Assembly: GCA_943325435.2 (NCBI GenBank)
Contig: CALPPK020000016.1
Coordinates: forward strand, 1-9,971
Direction: 5' to 3'
From: Bifidobacterium breve
GTDB lineage: Bacteria > Actinomycetota > Acidimicrobiia > Acidimicrobiales > Ilumatobacteraceae
Length of the DNA: 9,971 bases
Of this stretch, positions 1 to 7,116 are shown one piece after another. Within the stretch, counting starts at the first letter, position 1. Each line of letters begins with the position of its first letter. A program made the position numbers and the translations under genes. The notes beneath the pieces were generated by a model. That model was not told the origin of the DNA and made no database searches. It was given only the letters and a program-made list of their open reading frames with translations.

Positions 1-45
1 ATCTGGCTTATTCCCATGGTCACCATTGTGGCGTATTGTGAGGCC

Positions 46-879
46 ATGACCATCACACCAGATGCACCCGTAGAAACCCGCATGATCGACGGCATTCCGT
101 TGACTCCAAAGCAGGTCACCATTCTTGGCCAAGAAGCACTCGCTCCTGCCGCCACCGTTGCCGAAGAGCGTCTTCGTCGCAAGCAAAAACTTGCGGGCGC
201 GTTGCGCATCTTTGGACGCCTCGGATTCGGGGAAGGCGTTGCCGGGCACATCACCGTTCGTGACCCGGAATTTCCTGATCACTTTTGGGTGAACCCACTC
301 GGTCTGTCGTTTCGTCACATGCGAGTGTCTGACCTCATCTTGGTGAACCATCATGGTGAAGTTGTGTACGGCAAGTACGCCGTGAACCGCGCAGCATACG
401 TTTTGCACGCAGCAGTACATACAGCACGTCCCGACGTCATTGCAGCAGCGCACGCTCACTCCGTATACGGAAAAGCATTCAGCTCACTTGGTATCCAACT
501 TGATGCATTAACTCAAGACTCCTGTGCGTTCTACGAGAACAATGTCGTCATTTCAGAACATGGTGGCGCAGTTGTATTCGAAGAATCAGCCGGACGCGAC
601 TTTGCAGAAGCATTCGGAAACAATCGTGCAGCAATTCACCAAAACCATGGTCACTTCACGGTGGGTGCAAGCGTTGACGAAGCGGTGTTCTGGTTTGTTT
701 GCTTCGAGCGTTGCGCACAAGCACAACTTGCAGCCATGGCCGCAGGTACGCCAAAGCACATCCCACATGATTCGGCTGTGTACACACGTGAACAGGCTGG
801 CAACGCCATGACAGGTTGGGCACACTTCCAGCCGCTCTGGCAAGAAATTTGCCGCACAGATCCTGAACTTTTCGATTAA
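46..879 (+). CDS. Class II aldolase/adducin-family protein
   Basis: Cytosolic protein of 277 residues with the class II aldolase/adducin fold, a family of metal-dependent aldolases, epimerases and decarboxylases plus adducin-like members of unknown activity. Numbered from the ATG at 46, the metal-binding pattern is visible: His136 and His138 in an AHAHS motif and His201 in a QNHGH motif. The position that holds the catalytic Glu of L-fuculose-1-phosphate aldolase appears to be Ala here (NRAAYVLH, about residues 114-121), so classical aldol cleavage is unlikely. Many actinobacterial and proteobacterial members annotated only as class II aldolase/adducin share this NxAxxVxH form. An upstream in-frame ATG at 16 would add ten residues. 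I prefer 46 because it has GTGAGG just before it, although the spacing is very short. The next gene, an EamA exporter, follows after 16 bases on the same strand. Family assignment is firm; substrate unknown. Confidence 0.88.
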   Translation: MTITPDAPVETRMIDGIPLTPKQVTILGQEALAPAATVAEERLRRKQKLAGALRIFGRLGFGEGVAGHITVRDPEFPDHFWVNPLGLSFRHMRVSDLILVNHHGEVVYGKYAVNRAAYVLHAAVHTARPDVIAAAHAHSVYGKAFSSLGIQLDALTQDSCAFYENNVVISEHGGAVVFEESAGRDFAEAFGNNRAAIHQNHGHFTVGASVDEAVFWFVCFERCAQAQLAAMAAGTPKHIPHDSAVYTREQAGNAMTGWAHFQPLWQEICRTDPELFD

Positions 880-895
880 CTAGCGACAGTCTTTC

Positions 896-1792
896 GTGAC
901 CTCACATGAGGGGTTGCGCGCTGATCGTATTTTCAACGCCGCGCCTCCGGAACTCTTCTTCATACTGTCTGCGATTGCTCAGTACACGGGCGCGATTATC
1001 GCAGTTAATTTGTTTGATGAGGTCTCACCAGCGACCGTCGCATGGCTACGTGTTCTTAGCGCATCGCTAATTCTGCTTGCTTTTTCATTTCGGCGATCAC
1101 ACGCACGCTGGACTCGTCGCGAACTGTATTGGGTAGCTGCGTTTGGCGCATCGACTGCGTTAATGAACCTGTTCTTTTATTTGGCAATTGACCGTCTTCC
1201 CCTTGGCAAAGGCGTCACCATCGAATTCATCGGACCAATAACCGTTGCTGCGCTTCGTACACGTTCAGTGCGCAATACGGTTGCACTGTTATTTGCCGCC
1301 GTCGGTGTTGTTGTCTTAGGCGGCGTAGAACTAGGCAACGAACCATTAGGGCTCGTGTTTATTCTGGCTGCATCAGTCATGTGGGCCGGCTACATCGTGA
1401 TGGGTTCACGCGTTGCGCTTGCTGACAGAGGCGTGTCGGGTCTAGCGCTCGGTTTACTTTTCGGAGGCATTGTCATCACGCCATTTGCAGCCGGTGATGC
1501 GGGTGCAGCATTTTCAAGCGGGAAAATACTGATCGGATGCATTCTTGTCGGACTGCTTTCCAACGCAATCGGCTACGGCATTGATCAATCAACACTTCGA
1601 CGAATTCCCATCCGACGTTTCTCTGTCATGTTGGCGTTACTTCCCGTATGTGCAGCAATCTTCGGATTCGCATTTCTTAATCAATCTCCGAGCGTTCTCG
1701 ACCTACTGGGAATGGCTTTAGTTTTGATAGGCGTTGCGGTACAAGAGCGAGACGAGACTGACCGCCACCATGAAGTGGTCGAGACCACCTAG
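896..1792 (+). CDS. EamA/RhtA-family inner-membrane exporter (10 TM)
   Basis: Integral membrane protein of 298 residues with about ten hydrophobic segments (roughly 18-38, 44-64, 78-98, 103-119, 126-144, 150-170, 180-198, 210-228, 240-262, 266-282), the usual size and two-fold EamA repeat of the drug/metabolite transporter superfamily. The segment AIDRLPLGKGVTIEFIGPI (97-115) and the later RRIPIRRFSVMLALLP (235-250) resemble the matching segments of RhtA, the E. coli threonine/homoserine exporter. Export of amino acids or similar small metabolites is therefore the best guess, but substrate cannot be read from sequence. Translation starts at GTG 896 with no clear Shine-Dalgarno; TTG at 914 is an alternative. 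A polar tail (283-298) is probably cytoplasmic. It lies 16 bases after the aldolase-family gene and 11 bases before the SpoIID-type gene, so co-transcription is likely. Confidence 0.88.
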   Translation: MTSHEGLRADRIFNAAPPELFFILSAIAQYTGAIIAVNLFDEVSPATVAWLRVLSASLILLAFSFRRSHARWTRRELYWVAAFGASTALMNLFFYLAIDRLPLGKGVTIEFIGPITVAALRTRSVRNTVALLFAAVGVVVLGGVELGNEPLGLVFILAASVMWAGYIVMGSRVALADRGVSGLALGLLFGGIVITPFAAGDAGAAFSSGKILIGCILVGLLSNAIGYGIDQSTLRRIPIRRFSVMLALLPVCAAIFGFAFLNQSPSVLDLLGMALVLIGVAVQERDETDRHHEVVETT

Positions 1793-1798
1793 CGTGGT
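1765..1798 (+). repeat. Overlapping small hairpins at the exporter/SpoIID gene junction
   Basis: CCAC (1765-1768) can pair with GTGG (1775-1778), GTGGTC (1775-1780) with GACCAC (1783-1788), and ACCAC (1784-1788) with GTGGT (1794-1798). These pairings exclude one another. They cover the last codons and stop of the exporter gene and end six bases before the SpoIID-type start. No T-run follows, so termination is not supported; the pattern may be chance or may influence translation of the next gene. Confidence 0.35.
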
Positions 1799-1803
1799 AA
1801 CTC

Positions 1804-4209
1804 ATGGCAACTCCGACAAGAACTCTTCGCCGCGTCGGCATCTTGTGTGTATTCGTGTCGCTTGTAATGTCGCTACTCGCCACGGCACCTAACACAGCAG
1901 TTCATGCAGAACCACTCCCCCCTGTTGGCGTCATCATTCGCGGTCACGGCAATGGTCATGGTCGAGGCCTTAGTCAATACGGTTCACTTGGCTGGGCTAC
2001 GAAACTCGGTGCGTCGTGGCAAGACATTCTGAATTTCTATTACGGCGGAAGCGGCCGCAGTCTTACCACTCTCACCGAGGCTGACGCAGCTGCGCTACCA
2101 GGCGGTGTGATGAGTGTTCGGCTTCAAACTCTTGACGCACGATCTACAGCGGTGATTTCAGACAACGTCACCGCATCCTGGACCGGCGCTGCAGGCATAT
2201 ACGGTGCACTCGTTGCTCGCATGGTGACCAACAATGTGTATGACATTTATGCAGCCCCCACTGCTACGTGCGCCGCTGACACTGACAACCCACCAGGATT
2301 CACACTTATTGGTGACAACATTGCTGGCCCAATCGATTTTGTGTCATCGCAAGGGTCCCTACCTACTGCCATCGCACCAACAGACCTGCTCGGTGTTTGT
2401 GAACCACCGTCCACAACATTCAAGAATGGTCGTATTCGCTACTACAGAGGAAACATTCGCGCGACAGTCGACATTTTGGGTAATCGACGAACTGTAAACC
2501 TTCTTAATGCCGAGGCATATCTGCGCGGAGTAGTCCCGCGCGAATCTCCAGCCGGTTGGGGTGACATTGCTGGCGGACTCGGCATGAACGCATTGCGTGC
2601 GCAATCAGTAGCGGCCCGAAGTTATTCACTGTCTGAAGCTAGGTACACATACGCAAAGACTTGTGATACGCAAGATTGTCAGGTGTATGGCGGAGCTGCA
2701 TTGCGAACAGTCGGCTCTAAAACAGCAAGCGTCATCGAAGATAAACGAACCGATTCGGCGATTACCGACACCACGGGATACGTAATCAAAGACTCACGCA
2801 ATACCATCATGCGAACCGAATTCACATCATCAAATGGTGGACGCACAGCAGGTGGACAATTCCCAGCTCAGCTCGACAACGGCGATATCGCAGCTGACGC
2901 AGCATTACAATCGTGGTCTCGGCTTTTGTCTTCCCCTGATATTCAAAAGACATTCCCCACTATTGGTGTTTTCACGTCGATAACAACATCACATGACGGT
3001 CTAGGCGGAGACTGGAACGGATACACCACTTCTGTCGTCATCACAGGCACAGCAGGTTCAGTCACGCGCACGGGATGGCAATTCCGTAATGACTTCGAAT
3101 TGAATTCCCCGTGGTACGAAACGTTCCCTGTCGCAGCCGCAGACCCATCGTCGCCTTCCGTTGGTTCAATCTTGTTTATTGGTGATTCAGTTGCCGAAAG
3201 TATTGCATCTGAATTCGCAGCGATTGTCACTCCCGCGTATCCAACTATGAACTTTCAAGCATGTGCCGGACGAGGCATGGCAGGCGCTGGTTGTCTCTTT
3301 ACTGTCACGGCACCACAAATCAATTCAGATGGTGTGGGAGTTGTCAACACGCTTGATGCACCCGCAATCGCGATTGTTGAATTGGGATATAACGATGACC
3401 CAGCCACATTCGAAGGCGAAGTTCAGCAGATGCTGGCAGCACTCATCTCCAAGGGTGTGCAACGAGTCATATTCGTCAACATGTCAACGCGTTCAACCAA
3501 ACGTAACTATGCAAAGTCGAACGAGGCATTAGTTGCAGCCGCGGCCAAGAACCCCGGGATCAGCATCTTCGACTGGAACACTGCCTCTTCAGCTGCAAAT
3601 CAATGGAGATGGTTTGATAACAAATCATTGTGTTGCTTCGTCCACTTATCAACGACAGGACAAGCTGAGTTTGCTTTGTTCCTACGCCAGCAACTTGATG
3701 CTTTACGCCCTGCTGGCACTCTGCCCACAACGGCTGCTGTTGCGCCATTGATGCTCGGCCTCCCCCTTGCCAAAAACAACTCCGGCGCCATGGTGACCGT
3801 CGTACAGAAGAAATTGAATCTTGCTCTTAATCTCGTCGGCAAATCACGACTCGCAACAGATGGCGCCTTTGGCCCTGGCACCGAGCGCGCAGTCAGAGCT
3901 TTTCAAACTATGTCAGTTCTCCCAGTTTCAGGCATCGTAGACAGAGCAACATGGGATGCATTAGGGCTTGCGAATCGTATTGATCTTGCTGTCCTTAAAG
4001 TCGGATCACGCCACCCCGCAGTCTCGTCCTTGCAACAAGCACTAGCAAAAGTGTTGAAGAAGAAGGTTGCAAATACCGGCGTCTACACAACTGCGCTTGC
4101 AAACGATGTGAAGCTATTTCAGAAACGAGTCAAGTTGCCCATCAACGGACGAGTTGGGCCGAGCACCTGGAAGGTGTTGACCGCAGCAGCTGCTCTGACT
4201 AGCCCTTAA
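1804..4209 (+). CDS. Secreted SpoIID/LytB - SGNH hydrolase - double PG-binding protein
   Basis: Exported cell-wall protein of 801 residues. Residues 1-35 are a Sec signal peptide ending VHA. The SpoIID/LytB region covers about 43-440: the GHG.GHG.G.SQYG motif is at 47-60, followed by YYGG at 79-82. The core then has AYLRGVVPRES, with Glu247 at the position of the catalytic Glu of SpoIID, AQSVAARSY at 266-274 and QVYGG at 293-297. SpoIID proteins are lytic transglycosylases acting on peptide-free glycan strands. An SGNH hydrolase domain follows (about 454-634): GDSV at 460-463 with Ser462, Gly489, GYND at 528-531 and His614. The Asp usually three residues before the His is Cys611. Two PG_binding_1 repeats close the protein (about 656-722 and 728-795). 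The likely role is wall remodelling: strand cleavage plus removal of an ester. The first two activities are inferred from motifs only. ATG 1804 lacks a clear Shine-Dalgarno. The 3' end overlaps the convergent glycosyltransferase gene by 11 bases. Confidence 0.9.
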   Translation: MATPTRTLRRVGILCVFVSLVMSLLATAPNTAVHAEPLPPVGVIIRGHGNGHGRGLSQYGSLGWATKLGASWQDILNFYYGGSGRSLTTLTEADAAALPGGVMSVRLQTLDARSTAVISDNVTASWTGAAGIYGALVARMVTNNVYDIYAAPTATCAADTDNPPGFTLIGDNIAGPIDFVSSQGSLPTAIAPTDLLGVCEPPSTTFKNGRIRYYRGNIRATVDILGNRRTVNLLNAEAYLRGVVPRESPAGWGDIAGGLGMNALRAQSVAARSYSLSEARYTYAKTCDTQDCQVYGGAALRTVGSKTASVIEDKRTDSAITDTTGYVIKDSRNTIMRTEFTSSNGGRTAGGQFPAQLDNGDIAADAALQSWSRLLSSPDIQKTFPTIGVFTSITTSHDGLGGDWNGYTTSVVITGTAGSVTRTGWQFRNDFELNSPWYETFPVAAADPSSPSVGSILFIGDSVAESIASEFAAIVTPAYPTMNFQACAGRGMAGAGCLFTVTAPQINSDGVGVVNTLDAPAIAIVELGYNDDPATFEGEVQQMLAALISKGVQRVIFVNMSTRSTKRNYAKSNEALVAAAAKNPGISIFDWNTASSAANQWRWFDNKSLCCFVHLSTTGQAEFALFLRQQLDALRPAGTLPTTAAVAPLMLGLPLAKNNSGAMVTVVQKKLNLALNLVGKSRLATDGAFGPGTERAVRAFQTMSVLPVSGIVDRATWDALGLANRIDLAVLKVGSRHPAVSSLQQALAKVLKKKVANTGVYTTALANDVKLFQKRVKLPINGRVGPSTWKVLTAAAALTSP

Positions 4210-5947
4210 AGCGAGCGTTCCACGATGCATCACTCACCATGGTGATGTAGTTGTCGCGATATTCGCGCTTCAATCGCTTGTAGGTACGAGCAATGCGCAA
4301 CGAGTACCGGAACACATCGCGTTGAATCGCCATAAACCGCTTGTAGTCACGTTCGCAAATAAAGCCTTCATCAAAACGAGGGTGACGATACAGAATCTTG
4401 TCGTGGCGGATTGCTAAGCCAACTGCTCGAACATCTATTTGTGCAACACCAATGTCGTTTGATCGCAGAAGTTTCGGAATCCATCGGCCTGCACCCGTTA
4501 ACGGAGACAGCAAGAATCCTCCGAGACGAATGATCTTTGGGCGTGGGGCTGTAAAACCAAGACTGAGAAGTTCTGGGGTCAACGGCGCAGCCTTTTCTTC
4601 GGCAACATGACGTACTTCTTCGTGTTTTGCTGAATGGTCGATTTTCATCCATTCAGTTGGCCCAGCAAGGAAATCTTTCATTCCGTGAATCATGTATTCG
4701 GCACTTAAATAGCGGTGCGAATACGCATTACGGAAACCAAAGCCTAAGAAGCGCCACGCAAGGTGATGCCACTTGTGGTTATCAAACACCAATGTGTCAA
4801 TCAGTGCAAAGTTACGCACTTCGTAATACAACGACATCGGGTTATTCTTCAGTGCAAAGTCTGCATGCCATACAGCAATTCCATTCAGCGTCACTGTGTG
4901 CCTGCCCGTATGCATGAGGCCAAAGGCCACGTCGTCACCGCGAACAAAAACAGGAAGCGGATTCTGTGGCGCAACGTGCATTGGAAATGCCGTGAACCAC
5001 CAAGCCGAATAGTCAATTTCTGGCTCGAGATGATCATGCACCGCTTCGTAGCGACTACGTAGGTCAACCCCACGACCAAGTGCGCGCAACGGATACACAG
5101 AACGGAATTCATACGCAGATCCGGCTTCGAATTGCATCCACGGCAATTCCTCACTCATCATTGCCCCATGAATACACAAGTCCGGATCTTTGGCATATGA
5201 AAAGAGCGAAATGGTACGAACGATTGATTCAGGCTCTAGCGAGATGTCATCGTCCATAAAGACGACGTGGGTGCTCCAGCCTTCTTCACGAAACGCGATG
5301 AGCCCTCGTGCAAATCCGCCTGCACCACCAAGGTTCGGGTTTGGCACTACGTGCACCGGCGCCCCTGCAGGAAGTTGAGGGGCTAGATTGCGCGCATTGT
5401 CAACGATAAGAACATGAAGATGTCCATTCACAGACGGCTCTGATGATTCAAGTTCAACCAGACGCTCAATGGTCTTCAGAACATACTCTTGGCGATTGAA
5501 AGTAGTAATCGAAACACCGAGACGAACTTCACGTTCCGGCTCCTGCGACGTTGTCCATGTCCCCGAGCGAACCACAACACCATCGTCAAGCGCTGTGACT
5601 GCAACATAAAACGATTCAGCGGCCAACGTGCGAATATCGGCGCATTGCAACGTGGTGGTTTCATCAGATGAGGCAATCACTGTCTCTGATGAGTTGGCAT
5701 ACGCAATAAGTTCAACCAAACAGTGACCCGAGATGTCCATTGAGACACCAATGTCTGAGATTTTTGTCAGTCGGCTCCATCGGCCAGAAGCAAACGCACC
5801 AAATGCGGTATCAAATGTTGCACGTCCACCTTTTGACAGGGATAGTCCAGCCTCACCAATGACGCCATGTTGGTGCCGCACATACAAAGTTGGCTCGGAG
5901 AACCCCGGCGCCGGAATCTGAATTCGGGCGAGGAGGTGGGAAGTCAC
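4199..5947 (-). CDS. GlfT2-like galactofuranosyltransferase
   Basis: A 582-residue GT-A glycosyltransferase of the GlfT2 type, which in mycobacteria uses UDP-galactofuranose to build the galactan that links peptidoglycan to arabinan, at the inner face of the membrane. Layout matches GlfT2: an N-terminal beta-rich domain (1-140), a GT-A core opening SITTFNR (146-152), metal-binding DDD at 232-234, a WW pair at 316-317, RGDDVAFGL (336-344) with a probable base at Asp338 or Asp339, VWH with His361, and an Arg/Lys-rich helical C-terminus (510-582). M. tuberculosis GlfT2 is slightly longer (637 residues). The start is GTG 5947, ten bases after the glf stop codon, with AGAGGG directly against it, suggesting coupled translation. 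Adjacency to glf, in the same order as in M. tuberculosis, strongly supports the call. Whether it makes a long galactan or a shorter galactofuran glycan cannot be told. Confidence 0.9.
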   Translation of the reverse strand: MTSHLLARIQIPAPGFSEPTLYVRHQHGVIGEAGLSLSKGGRATFDTAFGAFASGRWSRLTKISDIGVSMDISGHCLVELIAYANSSETVIASSDETTTLQCADIRTLAAESFYVAVTALDDGVVVRSGTWTTSQEPEREVRLGVSITTFNRQEYVLKTIERLVELESSEPSVNGHLHVLIVDNARNLAPQLPAGAPVHVVPNPNLGGAGGFARGLIAFREEGWSTHVVFMDDDISLEPESIVRTISLFSYAKDPDLCIHGAMMSEELPWMQFEAGSAYEFRSVYPLRALGRGVDLRSRYEAVHDHLEPEIDYSAWWFTAFPMHVAPQNPLPVFVRGDDVAFGLMHTGRHTVTLNGIAVWHADFALKNNPMSLYYEVRNFALIDTLVFDNHKWHHLAWRFLGFGFRNAYSHRYLSAEYMIHGMKDFLAGPTEWMKIDHSAKHEEVRHVAEEKAAPLTPELLSLGFTAPRPKIIRLGGFLLSPLTGAGRWIPKLLRSNDIGVAQIDVRAVGLAIRHDKILYRHPRFDEGFICERDYKRFMAIQRDVFRYSLRIARTYKRLKREYRDNYITMVSDASWNARFKG

Positions 5948-5957
5948 CCCTCTAGTT

Positions 5958-7106
5958 TCACAGAGGATTGACCACGAACGGTGGCATTGGGCGATTTTCC
6001 CGCCTATTTGAAAGGTAAAGATTTGCCACCTCGAGGGCCTCTTTGATGGTCACATCCATGTCGAGATATCGGTAGGTGCCGAGACGGCCGACAAATGTCA
6101 CACCAGTGGCCTCGTTTGCCGCTTCGATGTACTGCAGCAACTGCTCTTTTTCCTTCACTTGACGAATGGGGTAATACGCGATGTCCCCGTCTTGCGCAAG
6201 GCGACTGTATTCGGTGTAAATCGTGCTGCCCTCGTGGGTCTCCCACGGTGCGAAATGTTTATGTTCGGTAATGCGTGTGTACGGAACATCAACATCGCAA
6301 TAGTTCATAACGGGACATCCCTGAACATCACCGATTTCTTCAGTCTCCACAAAATCAAGTGTGCGATAACCCAGTTTTCCAAACTGGCCCGAGAAGTATT
6401 CATCAATGGGACCCGACCAAAACACGTGCTCCGCATCAGCAATCTCTTCCGGAGAAACGGTGCGACCAAGAGTTACTTCAATAAGCGGATGATCAAGAAT
6501 TGCTTCCACTATTGGTGTGTAACCGTCACGGGGAATCGCCTGATATGGATGATTGAAATAGCTGTCCTCGTAGGAAAATCTCACTGGCAAACGAGCCAAA
6601 ATTGAAGCTGGTAACTCCGTTGGCGACACGCCCCATTGCTTCTGGGTGTACCCCTTGAAGAAGGCCTCGTATAAATCTCTACCGACAAATTTCAGGGCCT
6701 GATCTTCAAAACTCACAGGAGTTCCGATACTGGAATCAGCACGTTCAGCAATGAATTGTTCGGCTTCAGCAGGCGACATGGTGCTGTTGAAGAACTGGTT
6801 AATGGTGTGCAAGTTCACTGGTAGCGAATACACATGGCCACCAGAGGTCGCCTTCACTCGGTGGTTGTACGGCATCATGTCGCCGTACTTGTTGATGTAG
6901 TCCCACACATGTTTGTCGGCCGTGTGAAATATATGCGGCCCATACACATGCACCATGACGCCATTGTCGCGACGTTCCGTGTGCGCATTTCCTGCTACGT
7001 GTGAGCGTCCATCAACTACCCAAGTAGCAATGCCTGCTTCTGCTAGTTCACGTGCAATAACAGCACCGGAAAATCCGGCACCGACAATAACGATGCGTGC
7101 TGTCAT
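5958..7106 (-). CDS. glf: UDP-galactopyranose mutase
   Basis: Cytosolic FAD enzyme of 382 residues that interconverts UDP-galactopyranose and UDP-galactofuranose, supplying the donor for galactofuran synthesis. The N-terminal dinucleotide-binding motif is VGAGFSG (8-14), followed by the acidic strand end VVDGR (30-34). Family signatures follow in order: YGPHIFHT (55-62), FFKGYTQKQWG (149-159), HPYQAIPRDGYT (186-197), YTRITEHKHF (276-285), YYPI (311-314) and TYRYLDMDVTI (344-354). Length fits bacterial Glf proteins (about 370-400). ATG 7106 is ten bases after the stop of the MoeB-like gene and lacks a clear Shine-Dalgarno, so it probably depends on read-through translation within the operon. 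The product feeds the glycosyltransferase encoded directly downstream. No key motif looks damaged. Confidence 0.97.
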   Translation of the reverse strand: MTARIVIVGAGFSGAVIARELAEAGIATWVVDGRSHVAGNAHTERRDNGVMVHVYGPHIFHTADKHVWDYINKYGDMMPYNHRVKATSGGHVYSLPVNLHTINQFFNSTMSPAEAEQFIAERADSSIGTPVSFEDQALKFVGRDLYEAFFKGYTQKQWGVSPTELPASILARLPVRFSYEDSYFNHPYQAIPRDGYTPIVEAILDHPLIEVTLGRTVSPEEIADAEHVFWSGPIDEYFSGQFGKLGYRTLDFVETEEIGDVQGCPVMNYCDVDVPYTRITEHKHFAPWETHEGSTIYTEYSRLAQDGDIAYYPIRQVKEKEQLLQYIEAANEATGVTFVGRLGTYRYLDMDVTIKEALEVANLYLSNRRENRPMPPFVVNPL

Positions 7107-7116
7107 TCAGTAAACG

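Noticed and set aside
900..911. CCTCACATGAGG inverted repeat at the exporter start
   Set aside because: Only five pairs around a two-base centre, inside the first codons; too short to claim a regulatory role.
4185..4194. AGCAGCTGCT palindrome near the convergent 3' ends as a terminator
   Set aside because: It has no loop and no T-run and is explained by repeated Ala codons at the end of the SpoIID-type protein.
6159..6605. A 148-codon plus-strand open frame inside glf
   Set aside because: Entirely antisense to a gene with complete family signatures; no start signal or domain evidence.
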